A stretch of DNA of 64,000 nt from JBKEDF01 sp047975325 (GTDB taxonomy: Bacteria; Pseudomonadota; Alphaproteobacteria; Rhodobacterales; Rhodobacteraceae): positions 17,948-81,947 of the forward strand of contig JBKEDF010000080.1 in NCBI GenBank assembly GCA_047975325.1, given 5' to 3'. A program made the translations under genes and the position numbers. This document shows positions 53,907-62,238 of this stretch, in pieces (within the stretch, counting starts at the first letter, position 1; each line of letters begins with the position of its first letter). The notes under the pieces were generated by a model. That model was not told the DNA's origin. It was given only the letters and a program-made list of their open reading frames with translations, and searched no databases.

Positions 53907-54467
53907 ATGGCCGATACCGAAAAGCCGCTGCTGGTCAAACGCTATGCGAGCCGTCGCCTTTATAATACCGAAACCTCTGACTATGTGACGCTTGAGGATA
54001 TCGCGGGGTTCATCCGCGCGGGTCGTGAGGTGCAGATCATCGATCTGAAATCCGGCGATGACCTGACGCGGCAATATCTTTTGCAGATCGTTGCCGAACA
54101 CGAGGCCAGGGGGGAAAATGTCCTTCCGGTCGGGGTGCTGAACGATCTGGTGCGCAGCTATACCAGCGGCATGCAAAGCGTGATGCCGCAGTTTCTGGCC
54201 AGTTCCTTTGAAATGCTGCGCGAAAGCCAGTCCAAGATGATGGAAAACCTTACCAAGGTGCCAAACCCGATGGCGGCTGTGCCGGGTTTTGAGGCAATGC
54301 GCCAGCAGCAGGAGGTCTTTCTGAAATCCGTGATGGGCGGGATGTCGGGCTGGAAGGAACCCGACGCAGAGGATCAGGAGGAAACCGAAGCCGATTCTTC
54401 CGCCAAGGAACTGGCTCAGATCAAGGCGCAACTGGCCGCATTGCAGAAGAAACTGTCAAAGATGTGA
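53907..54467 (+). CDS. phaR: Polyhydroxyalkanoate synthesis repressor
   Basis: DNA- and PHB-binding repressor of 186 residues from ATG 53907, with GGGGGGA upstream. The N-terminal PhaR DNA-binding domain is LVKRYASRRLYNTETSDYVT followed by LEDIAGFIRAGREVQIIDLK. A middle helical PHB-accumulation segment and a C-terminal coiled coil (AQIKAQLAALQKKLSKM) follow. In the known system PhaR leaves its sites when it binds nascent PHB, which derepresses phaP. Confidence 0.95.
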   Translation: MADTEKPLLVKRYASRRLYNTETSDYVTLEDIAGFIRAGREVQIIDLKSGDDLTRQYLLQIVAEHEARGENVLPVGVLNDLVRSYTSGMQSVMPQFLASSFEMLRESQSKMMENLTKVPNPMAAVPGFEAMRQQQEVFLKSVMGGMSGWKEPDAEDQEETEADSSAKELAQIKAQLAALQKKLSKM

Positions 54468-54684
54468 CCTTTGCGGGCGATCGGTGGCCACCGCAGCGCA
54501 GCATGTCTGTGGCCCCATTCAATCGTCTTGGCCTTCCGTGTTTTCACCTCCGGTAATTCTGCGCAGGGTGAAAGCGGAAGCAGATCATCAACAAGAAGCT
54601 GACCTTCAACGAAAATTTCGTGTATCCCTGCTTCAACATGAAGACAGGGGCGCTATAGTGGGCGGCGACGCGGAAAAGGGGCAC

Positions 54685-56487
54685 ATGATGGTGGATGGGG
54701 CGGAACAGACTGTTCGGATTGAACGGTTGGGGGAGCTTGCGGTTCTTCTGATCGATAATCCGCCGGTCAATGCCTTGGGGCAGAAATTGCGTCAGGGGCT
54801 TTGGGATGCAATTGAAAGGACCGATGCCGATCCCGATATCCGTGCCATCGTGCTAATCGCCGAAGGGCGCAGCTTTCCGGCCGGGGCGGATATTTCCGAA
54901 TTTGGCAAGCCGCCGCAGGCGCCGATCCTGACAGATCTGTGCAACCGGATTGAGGCATGCGGCAAGCCCGTCGTTGCGGCCCTGCATGGAACGGCCCTGG
55001 GGGGCGGGCTGGAACTGGCGCTTGCGGCCCGGCACCGGATTGCGCTGATCGGCGCGCGGCTGGGTTTTCCCGAGGTGGGGCTGGGCATCCTGCCCGGGGC
55101 GGGCGGTACTCAAAGATTGCCGCGCCTTATTGGTGCGGCGAACGCGCTGCGGATGATACTGGGCGGCAAACCGATCCGCGCTGAAGAAGCGCAACGGATG
55201 GGGCTTGTGGATCGGGTCTGTGACAAGGATCTGCCGGCGGCGGCGCTTGCCTTTGCCCGTGACGTAATCCCTGAACCCCTTGCCCCGGCGACCCGGGATC
55301 GTTTTACGGCCATGCAAGATGCGGCGGGTTACCATGCGGCGGTGGCGGAGGCGCGCAAGGAAATTGCCGGATCGCCCTTGCCTGCACCGAGCCGGATTGT
55401 CGATGCGGTGGAGGCGGCGCAACTTCTGCCCTTCGATCAGGGATTGATCCTTGAACGCACGGCTTTTCTTGATCTGGTCGAGACACCGGAGGCAGCGGCC
55501 CTGCGGCATGTCTTCTTTGCCGAAAGGCGGGTGGCGCGAAAACCCGGGGCGGAGCCGCTGCCACTTGCAAATCTGGCAATTCTGGGGGCAAGGCGCAGCG
55601 TTCTGCCTCTGATTGGCCCGGCACTGGAATCGGGCGGGAAAGTGATGCTGGCCGATCATGATGCCGATGCGCTTGCCGATCTGCTTGAGGCGGTTGCCAG
55701 CGCGCTGGAGGATCAGAAAGCCTCGGGACGCCTGTCGCAGGAAGAGGCCGCCGATCGCTGGGCACGGCTGCAACCGGAATTGCCGAGCGCGATTTCCCCC
55801 GATGCGGATATCTGCCTCCTTGCCGGTGAGTATGCGGAAGAGGGCAGGGACCTTCCGCCACTTCCGGAATGCCCCCGGATCCGGCTGGGCGGGGCCGGTG
55901 AGGGGATCGGGCTTCTGTTGCATCCGACCGATACTCCGCCGCGCCTGGCAGAGATCATTGCCGATGAAGGGGCCGCCCCCGAGGTGATTGCCACAGTTTT
56001 CGCCTGGCTGCGCCGGGCGCGGTTGATGGTGGTCCGGATGAGTGGGGCAAGCCTGGTATCGAGCCTTGGCAAGGCACTTTACTGCAGCAGTGAGGTTCTG
56101 CGCGAAAAAGAAGGTGATGCCGTTGACCAAATCCTGCGCCGCTGGGGTCTGTCCCCGGGTGAGGAAGTCGGGGAAGGCGGTTTTGCAGGCCTGACGGAAG
56201 GGCCGGGGGCGGCCCTGATGGCCGCCATGGCCAATACCGGGTTGCGTGCCTTGGGGGAAGGGCGCGCCCTGCGGCCTTCCGATATCGACCTTGCGGTGAT
56301 CCAGGGGCTTGGAATGCCGCGTTGGTCTGGCGGGCCGATGTTTCATGCAGGCCGCCGCGGGTTGCTGGTCCTCAGGGAAGATCTCAATCATTGGGCGAAA
56401 CTGGATCCCGCCCTTTGGTCGCCGGCGCCGATGATAGATGAAATGCTGCGCGAAGGGGTAACATTGGATCAGTTGAACGAGGCCTGA
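54685..56487 (+). CDS. FadJ-like enoyl-CoA hydratase with degenerate 3-hydroxyacyl-CoA dehydrogenase region
   Basis: A 600-residue protein from ATG 54685 (or 54688). The N-terminal crotonase domain looks intact: the oxyanion-hole segments GRSFPAGADISEF and ALHGTALGGGLEL are there, and both catalytic Glu residues can be placed in GGGLELALAARH and GFPEVGLGILPGAGG. The second half should be a 3-hydroxyacyl-CoA dehydrogenase, but the GxGxxG loop is replaced by ILGARRSVLPLIG. The usual HFFSP-type catalytic region reads GIGLLLHPTDTPP, and the protein is about 100 residues short. It probably acts only as a hydratase. It lies downstream of phaR and could feed PHA precursors, which is inference. Confidence 0.75.
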   Translation: MMVDGAEQTVRIERLGELAVLLIDNPPVNALGQKLRQGLWDAIERTDADPDIRAIVLIAEGRSFPAGADISEFGKPPQAPILTDLCNRIEACGKPVVAALHGTALGGGLELALAARHRIALIGARLGFPEVGLGILPGAGGTQRLPRLIGAANALRMILGGKPIRAEEAQRMGLVDRVCDKDLPAAALAFARDVIPEPLAPATRDRFTAMQDAAGYHAAVAEARKEIAGSPLPAPSRIVDAVEAAQLLPFDQGLILERTAFLDLVETPEAAALRHVFFAERRVARKPGAEPLPLANLAILGARRSVLPLIGPALESGGKVMLADHDADALADLLEAVASALEDQKASGRLSQEEAADRWARLQPELPSAISPDADICLLAGEYAEEGRDLPPLPECPRIRLGGAGEGIGLLLHPTDTPPRLAEIIADEGAAPEVIATVFAWLRRARLMVVRMSGASLVSSLGKALYCSSEVLREKEGDAVDQILRRWGLSPGEEVGEGGFAGLTEGPGAALMAAMANTGLRALGEGRALRPSDIDLAVIQGLGMPRWSGGPMFHAGRRGLLVLREDLNHWAKLDPALWSPAPMIDEMLREGVTLDQLNEA

Positions 56488-56580
56488 GGCCCGGGATCAA
56501 GGACCCGAAGCGGTATTTTAGGCCCACCGGCCGATATTGGTGTTTTGGGCAGAAAAAGCCTGCAAGGTGCAAAATGACCC

Positions 56581-56609
56581 TTCACATCCCCCTTGCGCTT
56601 CGCTAATAC
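56581..56609 (+). promoter_or_regulatory. Putative tRNA-Leu promoter
   Basis: TTCACA (56581-56586) and TAATAC (56604-56609) are 17 bases apart, 19 bases upstream of the mature tRNA 5' end. Confidence 0.5.
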
Positions 56610-56628
56610 CCGCCTCGTCACTGACAGT

Positions 56629-56715
56629 GCGGTCGTGGCGGAATTGGTAGACGCGCAGCGTTGAGGTCGCTGTTCCTTAACCGGAGTGGAAGTTCGAGTC
56701 TTCTCGACCGCACCA
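56629..56715 (+). tRNA. tRNA-Leu, anticodon GAG
   Basis: The 7-base acceptor stem GCGGTCG pairs with CGACCGC, followed by discriminator A and an encoded CCA. The anticodon stem CAGCG / CGCTG encloses TTGAGGT, anticodon GAG. A long variable arm (TGTTCCTTAACCGGAGTGGA) and the T-loop TTCGAGTC confirm a class II tRNA-Leu. It marks the junction between the core genome and the island, and tRNA-Leu genes are frequent integration sites. Confidence 0.95.
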
Positions 56716-56901
56716 ATATTTTTCATAAATATCATTATTTTCAGTAAGTTACGAGAATATGATATTTTCTAGCCCCATCCACAGCCCCATTCATGCTGTT
56801 TGTATCCCGGACGCTCCCAGACATTCCCGGACGGGTACAATCCGCAGGCTGTGCCCTTTTTGGGATGGTAACGGCTCACCGCTGATTGACGGACAGACGA
56901 C

Positions 56902-57186
56902 CTATCGTTTCGCAGCCTTGGCATAGACTTGGTTGCGCTCTCGCCTGCCTACCGCAATGACCTGAACAACAACGCGCACGTCATGCACCTCATAGACAAG
57001 GCGATAGCCTGAATTGCGCAGCTTTATCTTGTAGCGGTTGCGGGACGCCCTCAACAGGGACGCAGGCACATGCGGATTCTCAAGGCGCTCTTGCAGCTTG
57101 CGCTTGAATTGTTCCTGGACAGTATTCCCCAGCTTGCGCCATTCCCGCAGGGCAGCCTCGTGAAACTCAAGGCTATAGGTCATCAA
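56902..57186 (-). CDS. RelE/ParE-family toxin
   Basis: A 94-residue (93 if the second Met is used) basic protein, TYSLEFHEAALREWRKLGNT, with SRNRYKIKLRNSGYRLVYEV and VIAVGRRERNQVY. These are the hallmarks of RelE mRNA interferases, including the late Arg and Tyr residues. Its start overlaps the antitoxin end by 11-14 bases. The pair sits next to the tRNA, where it would help keep the island. Confidence 0.87.
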   Translation of the reverse strand: MMTYSLEFHEAALREWRKLGNTVQEQFKRKLQERLENPHVPASLLRASRNRYKIKLRNSGYRLVYEVHDVRVVVQVIAVGRRERNQVYAKAAKR

Positions 57187-57421
57187 GACTTACGGGGATG
57201 AATGGCCCATTGCCTCGCTCATCCGCCAAGGCATTCAGTTCCGCATTTTCCAGACGTTCAAGCATGGCTGCATATTCGTCAGCGGGGACGCAATAGAAGG
57301 CTGGTTTGTTGCGGTTGAGTATGGCAACGGGGCGACCGTCACCCGCTGCAACGGTTGCCATAGGATTCTTCTTCAAATCGCTGACACTGGCAGACATATC
57401 GGCATGAATTGAATGTACCAT
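57173..57421 (-). CDS. Phd/YefM-family antitoxin
   Basis: An 82-residue acidic partner of the RelE-type toxin, from ATG 57421 with AGGGG upstream; ATG 57397 is also possible. SASVSDLKKNPMATVAAGDG and PVAILNRNKPAFYCVPADEY form the Phd-type DNA-binding fold. The C-terminal NALADERGNGPFIPVSLDDL would wrap the toxin. The complex usually represses its own promoter. The 241 bases upstream contain no clear gene. Confidence 0.85.
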   Translation of the reverse strand: MVHSIHADMSASVSDLKKNPMATVAAGDGRPVAILNRNKPAFYCVPADEYAAMLERLENAELNALADERGNGPFIPVSLDDL

Positions 57422-57662
57422 GACGGCCCCTAACGCTCCGTGCTGTTCCTGTAACCACAATATAGACCGGTTAAGAGCCCTGTTCAATGGTTTTAAGAGG
57501 GTGCCAAACGGCAGACATGGAAAAGCTCCGCGCCTCTCCATCATACCCGTTCGGCACCCGATGGAATAATGACGCGGGAAATCGTGACCGCCTCCCGAAA
57601 GGGATACAGGTGTAAAGGGTCCGCCCCTTTGTGAATTTTTGACGGGGTGCCCCGCAGGGGGG

Positions 57663-58058
57663 TTAGGCGCTTCCGGGCCTATAGCCGCCGGCCCGTAGAA
57701 GCTTGTGGCGATACTTGTCGAGACCGCGCTCAAGATTGCGCAGCGCGCGCCGATGCCCTTCACCAACGATGGCATCTTCGGACTGGTCTTCCAAGTCACT
57801 TGGATCGAACGCGGTCAGGGCGTAGCTCGGCATTCCAGCATCATCAACGCCAACAACAATCCACGCCCGCCATCCTCCCGGCACCACTTCTCCATCCCAA
57901 TCAAAGGCATGGATTTCGTCGTTCTCCAGTTCCGCGACGCAGGCCATGTTGGTTGACCCCCGCAATGGATGAAAAACCTCCATTATCACCTTTGAGGCTA
58001 GGGGAGGAAGCCCGCTTTCTTCGCAATTGGGCTCGATATATCCTTCATTATCAAACAA
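57663..58058 (-). CDS. Acidic protein of unknown function
   Basis: A 131-residue protein starting at TTG 58058 with a good GGAAAGGA ribosome site; ATG is absent from the first 25 codons. VAELENDEIHAFDWDGEVVP and WRAWIVVGVDDAGMPSYALT suggest a small beta-rich fold, and the C-terminus has Arg-rich helices. I recognise no family. It belongs to the island but lies beyond the decayed stretch. Confidence 0.6.
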   Translation of the reverse strand: MFDNEGYIEPNCEESGLPPLASKVIMEVFHPLRGSTNMACVAELENDEIHAFDWDGEVVPGGWRAWIVVGVDDAGMPSYALTAFDPSDLEDQSEDAIVGEGHRRALRNLERGLDKYRHKLLRAGGYRPGSA

Positions 58059-58138
58059 TTACTGTCCTTTCCAAATGTGCCAAGATGCCACTGAACTATA
58101 GCATAAAACGGCGAACAACGCACTTGAGTTGTGAGCCA

Positions 58139-58354
58139 TCACTCTCCCTCAAGCCGTCTGAGCGCTGCTAGGCTTTCACGGTGAAGTACGGTTATCGTAG
58201 CCCACAAGTGCTCGGCCTCACGCGCTCTGCTGCCATGCTTGTATCTTGGATGCGCCTTGCCCGGCGGCGCGCCTCCACGCGTGCCATGCCTCCGGCAGCC
58301 CCCCCCCTTTTTTGGGTGGGTAAAATAAAAATAGGACGCCGGATAGTACCCCAT
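58139..58354 (-). CDS. Small phage-type protein with Gly/His-rich KHG motif
   Basis: A 71-residue frame whose C-terminal part, RRHGTRGGAPPGKAHPRYKH followed by GSRAREAEHLWAT, resembles phage small proteins with an HGG...KHG pattern. The N-terminus is doubtful: MGYYPASYFYF has no ribosome site, and a run of A6 then G9 (plus-strand 58299-58313) interrupts the transition. The true start may lie in another frame upstream, with the homopolymer causing the break. Confidence 0.4.
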   Translation of the reverse strand: MGYYPASYFYFTHPKKGGGCRRHGTRGGAPPGKAHPRYKHGSRAREAEHLWATITVLHRESLAALRRLEGE

Positions 58355-58411
58355 GAAGGGCTATTCCGGTCTGTTCTGCCCGCTGGCCAGTCGAATGTAA
58401 GGTACCGCGTT

Positions 58412-58705
58412 TTACTCCATGGAGGATTGCCCCCGCACCTTCGCCCACCTGTGGCGCTGGGCCTCGCGGATGCGCTCGATGTCTTCCGGGGTTCTCGCTC
58501 CGGTGCTTCTGCCACCGTGAAACTTGCAGCGTCGCCTGCCGGGTTCGGACTTCATCCAGCAGGGCGCGCCTTTGCGGATCTTGGCTTCATAGACAACACA
58601 GCGGGTTGTGGTACGCCGGGCTTTGGCTTCCGCCTTGCGGGCCTGATCAGCGGCGAACCGGCGACAATATCGGCCTCCATCTTCGCGCGGATCGATATCA
58701 TCGCA
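58412..58705 (-). pseudogene. HGG-motif phage protein fragment with no start codon
   Basis: An open frame of 97 codons without ATG, GTG or TTG near its start encodes AKIRKGAPCWMKSEPGRRRC, then KFHGGRSTGARTPEDIERIR and EAQRHRWAKVRGQSSME. The order Cys-rich segment, RCKFHGGRSTG and then TPE...RIREAQRHRW is that of a well-known phage/satellite small-protein family. An upstream stop lies at 58706-58708. It overlaps the tail of the Xre frame, so an indel between the two genes is likely. Confidence 0.65.
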
Positions 58706-58928
58706 TCATGCGCGTGTGCGTTACCCATGCCAAAATAGGTCAAATCCCATCCCAACGCCCTGGCCATGCGCTGAACCGCCCAGCCGTACGGATCAATCTG
58801 GAAAGCGGACTCCCAATACTGGACCACCGTTCGCCCGATGCCTGCCTGGCAAGTTGGCGCTGACTCCACCCCTCTGCCTTCCTGCGGGCTTTCAGTTCCT
58901 GCCCGAAGGGCCTGTGCTTACGGCTCAT
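58552..58928 (-). pseudogene. Frameshifted Xre-family helix-turn-helix regulator
   Basis: The first 29-30 residues, MSRKHRPFGQELKARRKAEG followed by WSQRQLARQ, end in the wrong frame. The continuation GIGRTVVQYWESAFQIDPYG is one frame over, from about 58842. Joined, they form one Xre helix-turn-helix domain with the typical VQYWES third helix. The tail after MARALGWDLTYFGMGNAH may also be out of frame. ATG 58928 overlaps the stop of the preceding gene (ATGA). Confidence 0.7.
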
Positions 58929-59256
58929 GCATCACCCCCTTCGGCCTTCCAGCATCTGACATGCAGCGCCTGGCCTTTCAGGTCTGTCATGTCATGCTGA
59001 CTGTCCAATCGGACTGGCCGCAAATGGCGCAGGTTGTAGGATGCGTTGGCAGTGTGCGAACCGGCCTGCCGTCGCGGTCCTGCGCTGGGCGGTAGCGGGA
59101 CAGATACACGATTGCGCCGGGCGGATAGTCCTGCCGTGAGGGGGAAGGCTGCGATTGCGATTCCCGCGATTCCAGTTGCGATAAATCGCAGGAATCGCAA
59201 CGTCCGGGTGCTTTGCTCAGAATGTCAGCAAGGGCGGCCTGCACATCAAAGAGCAT
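58925..59256 (-). pseudogene. Small CxxC protein broken by a 5-base tandem duplication
   Basis: ATG 59256 opens MLFDVQAALADILSKAPGRC, with CDSC and later CAICGQSDWTVSMT, then stops. The next frame continues DLKGQALHVRCWKAEGGDA to a TGA at 58925. At the junction TGTCA is present twice in tandem (58985-58994, plus strand); removing one copy joins the two parts exactly. The four or more cysteines suggest a zinc-binding protein. It overlaps the DUF3987 gene by 11 bases and the Xre gene by 4. Confidence 0.75.
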
Positions 59257-60742
59257 GGGGCCGCCTCACAATCCGATAGGCTTCCTGTCGGGCTTTCCCC
59301 CTGACTTCCGAACCAACCGGCAGGGCCAACAGGTGCCCCGCTTTCAGCAACATGGACAATGGCCCGGATAGTGCCTTGCGCTCCCGCAGGGCATTTGGTC
59401 CCTGGTTTAGAATTTCCGAAGGCGTCACGTCGCCATGCGGCCAGCTATCCAGCAGCCAGCGGCGTAGCTTCTCGGCCTTCGCGGTTTCTTCGGAAACAAG
59501 CCCGGCCTCAGCCAGCCGCCGGGCCTCGCCCAGATAGAATTGCGCAAGCGTGATGCCCCAGCCCATCGCCTCGGGTGTTACTTCCGGCGCATCCAGATCG
59601 GCCCAGAGGGTCAACACCCCGGCAATGCGTGCAGCCTGTTCCGCTGCTTTTGACCCATAGGCGCGGACATGCTCCATTTCGCCACCCTTGGCCTGCGCCA
59701 CCTCTACAGCCTCATAGAAGCGCCAGAGCAATTCCTTTGCGCCGTCCGACAGGGGCAATCGCGCCGGGGTCAGTTCCTGCGGATTGTCTCCGGTCGGCAT
59801 GGGCGTTTGCAGAATGGCGGTAAGCCGGGCCGTGAAGGCGGACAGGGCGATATTGCTGGCAGGGTCATGCCCGCGCCGCAGACGGGTGCCAATGGCGCTG
59901 GGCGGCTCGGCAATCAGGAAGCGCGCCAGAACCCCTTGCCCGGATGCCTGCGGATCGGCCAGAAGCGGGCGGGCCGCCACCGGCTGGGCCATCAGGTGCG
60001 CGGCAAGTCTGCGCCCCGGATAATCGCTGGCCCCATCCCCGGAGCGGATGCGGTTCACGGTATCGCCGTTCCAAAGCTGGGAAAGCCCCGCGATGGTCTT
60101 GAGCCGGTTATCTCTGTTCATGGCATGGCCACCGATAAAGCCGCCTGCTTCATCCGAGAACAAGCCCAGCGCCGGGCGTCCGGTCTGGTAGAGCTTCAGC
60201 AGCCCTTCAAAGGTCGGTTCCTGCGCCGTGACATTCGGGCGCAGCGGGGGGTGAGGTTCCGGGCCAAGGGCGCGCAAGTCGGCCTCGGCACTTGCTGCCT
60301 TCACCGCGTCTGCACCGGCGGCCTGGGTCATCAGCCGCTTGCGCTTGGCAGTCCAGATTTCGCAGGCGGTTTCATACTCGGCGAATTCCGCTCGGGAGGT
60401 TTCGGCCTGTGCTCGCTCATGGTTGCGAACGCCCCTCATTAACAGGCGGTCACAGGATGATTTACGCTCTCCGGATTCGGCAATGGTCAGGCAATAGAGC
60501 GAACAAGGCACATCCCCGCCCAGCGCCTCAACGTCAGCGAAGCCTTGAACAGCCAGCGAGGCGACGGACAGTGCGGATTGCGCGGCGATGCCCACCGGGA
60601 CTTGCGTCATGTCCTGCACCGCCTCGACAGCGGCTTGCAGCGACCCCAGCGCGGCAACGGGATAGGCTTCACCACGCGGGATTTCGCGCAACAGCGGTTG
60701 CGACCCCTCGGGCTTGAAAGGGATAGGTTTGGACGCATTCAT
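59246..60742 (-). CDS. DUF3987/YfjI-type replication protein
   Basis: A 498-residue protein with a weak P-loop, CLTIAESGERKSSCDRLLM, in place of a strict GxxGxGKS. A long helical middle, GLFSDEAGGFIGGHAMN, and many Arg residues match the DUF3987 family found beside primases in satellites and integrative elements. A helicase-like role in element replication is inferred. It overlaps the primase stop by 4 bases (ATGA). Confidence 0.78.
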   Translation of the reverse strand: MNASKPIPFKPEGSQPLLREIPRGEAYPVAALGSLQAAVEAVQDMTQVPVGIAAQSALSVASLAVQGFADVEALGGDVPCSLYCLTIAESGERKSSCDRLLMRGVRNHERAQAETSRAEFAEYETACEIWTAKRKRLMTQAAGADAVKAASAEADLRALGPEPHPPLRPNVTAQEPTFEGLLKLYQTGRPALGLFSDEAGGFIGGHAMNRDNRLKTIAGLSQLWNGDTVNRIRSGDGASDYPGRRLAAHLMAQPVAARPLLADPQASGQGVLARFLIAEPPSAIGTRLRRGHDPASNIALSAFTARLTAILQTPMPTGDNPQELTPARLPLSDGAKELLWRFYEAVEVAQAKGGEMEHVRAYGSKAAEQAARIAGVLTLWADLDAPEVTPEAMGWGITLAQFYLGEARRLAEAGLVSEETAKAEKLRRWLLDSWPHGDVTPSEILNQGPNALRERKALSGPLSMLLKAGHLLALPVGSEVRGKARQEAYRIVRRPHAL

Positions 60743-61605
60743 CGGGCAACCCCTTTCGTCATGAGTACGTCATTCCAGTCGCGCCCGTCCGGGGCGGGAA
60801 GTGTGGATACGGACCAGCCCAGCGCGGCGGCATGTTCGGCCAGCCTCTGGCCTGCCACCCTGCCGGGCTCATCGCCGTCGGTGGCAACAACCAGCTTGCC
60901 GGGCGTGGCGGGCAAAGCCAGCGCCTTCATGCCGGATGTGCTCAAGGTTGCCCAAACCGTCGCAGGGCCGTGCAGAAGGCCGCTCAGCAGCGACAGGCCG
61001 GTTTCGACACCCTCGCATATGACCAGAGGCCCAGCGCCATCAGACAGCCGCACAGCGCCGCCCGCGCATGGCCCCAGCATCATTTTTGCACCTTTCGGCA
61101 GGCGGTTGCCCCGCTTGTCAAAAAAGGTCCGGTGAACGCCGCCCGTGGGCTGCACATCGGCCACCATGGCCATGCACCAGGTCATGGACGGCCCGTGATA
61201 GATATCAGGCATTAAGCGCAGGCTGTCCGGCAGGGGGCAGGTGATGTCCCGCCCCCGGAGGTAGGCTTCCGCCTTGGTGCCGTGAATCGGCTTGGTTGCG
61301 TCCCAAAGCGACCGGGCTTTCACCAGTTGCTTGGCCTGATAGGCAGTTTGCTTGCGCTCATGCTCGCGTTGGGCGTCAAAGTCGATCTGCACCGCCCCGA
61401 GGTCAGCCCCGGCGGCACTGGCTATCTTGATGAAAGAGCAATTCGATTTGAAGCAGTGCAACAGCAGCTTGCTGCTTTTCTCGGCGATTGACAGCCCGAT
61501 CTGGTCCCGGCGGCGCTCCGGCTGGCAGACCGGGCAAGGTGCCTGACCCCGCCGATTGCGCCAAACGCCGCCAAGGTTGTGGGTGAGTGTGCGCGCGCCT
61601 GTCAT
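60739..61605 (-). CDS. Toprim-domain primase
   Basis: A 288-residue primase from ATG 61605, MTGARTLTHNLGGVWRNRRG. A zinc ribbon (CPVC ... HCFKSNC) is followed by a helical linker and a Toprim fold, with LVICEGVETGLSLLSG, containing the catalytic Glu, and LVVATDGDEPGR, with the DxD-type metal site. It is shorter than DnaG and resembles the P4/satellite primases. It overlaps the neighbouring genes by 4 bases at each end. Confidence 0.87.
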   Translation of the reverse strand: MTGARTLTHNLGGVWRNRRGQAPCPVCQPERRRDQIGLSIAEKSSKLLLHCFKSNCSFIKIASAAGADLGAVQIDFDAQREHERKQTAYQAKQLVKARSLWDATKPIHGTKAEAYLRGRDITCPLPDSLRLMPDIYHGPSMTWCMAMVADVQPTGGVHRTFFDKRGNRLPKGAKMMLGPCAGGAVRLSDGAGPLVICEGVETGLSLLSGLLHGPATVWATLSTSGMKALALPATPGKLVVATDGDEPGRVAGQRLAEHAAALGWSVSTLPAPDGRDWNDVLMTKGVAR

Positions 61606-61892
61606 GCAGCATCCTCCCGGCACGCATAAGCCTTCAAAATGTAGCGCCCATGATGGCCGGGAAAGCTCCCTTTGTGCGGCTCGTGAAGGGTCTCGATGGG
61701 AACGCCCTGCTTGCGCAATTTGTGGACGTATGCCGACCACCGGGGCGCAGGCTGCAAAATGGGCGTACAGCCCCTATCCCCAGCGTTGATCAGTTGTTCC
61801 AGCGCCCATTGTTCGCGGCCACTAAGCCAGACGGCGAAGGCCTCTGCGCCCTTGGGATAAATCGTGAATTTTACGCTGTGTTTCTCGGCCAT
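61602..61892 (-). CDS. Small winged-helix-like protein
   Basis: A 96-residue protein with LSGREQWALEQLINAGDRGC and RWSAYVHKLRKQGVPIETLH. The pattern of two helices, a recognition helix and a beta wing is seen in small winged-helix proteins of phages and satellites. The family assignment is by pattern only. ATGA overlap links it to the primase. Confidence 0.6.
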   Translation of the reverse strand: MAEKHSVKFTIYPKGAEAFAVWLSGREQWALEQLINAGDRGCTPILQPAPRWSAYVHKLRKQGVPIETLHEPHKGSFPGHHGRYILKAYACREDAA

Positions 61893-61992
61893 ACTACTCG
61901 GCCTCCGTGCTTGCGGGCCGGGGCGCTATGCTGGGGCAATCTAACAGCCCGAACAAATATCGCCGCCGCCCCTGATCCGGGTGGCGGTTTCT

Positions 61993-62178
61993 TTATGCTG
62001 CGGTCTGTTCGCGGCTGTTCAGCCAGTCGGTGATGGCGCTTTCGGGCCACGCGACTGCTTTCTTTGTGAGCTTAACCGGGCGCGGGAACTCGCCCTGATT
62101 CATCAGCTTGTAAATTGTGGTGCGACTAAGCCCGGTCAGTTCTTCAACTGCGGGGCGGCGTAGATGTCTATCTGCCAT
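61993..62178 (-). CDS. AlpA-family transcriptional regulator
   Basis: A 61-residue MerR-like helix-turn-helix protein from ATG 62178: RRPAVEELTGLSRTTIYKLM, then FPRPVKLTKKAVAWPESAIT with DWLNSRE. This is the typical AlpA/excisionase pattern. In P4-like elements such proteins control integrase expression and excision. The frame opens 6 codons further upstream. Confidence 0.88.
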   Translation of the reverse strand: MADRHLRRPAVEELTGLSRTTIYKLMNQGEFPRPVKLTKKAVAWPESAITDWLNSREQTAA

Positions 62179-62238
62179 GACGGCGTTCTCCTGCATCAGG
62201 TAAATGATGCGGGAAGGATACCCCTTGTAGCCGTCTGT

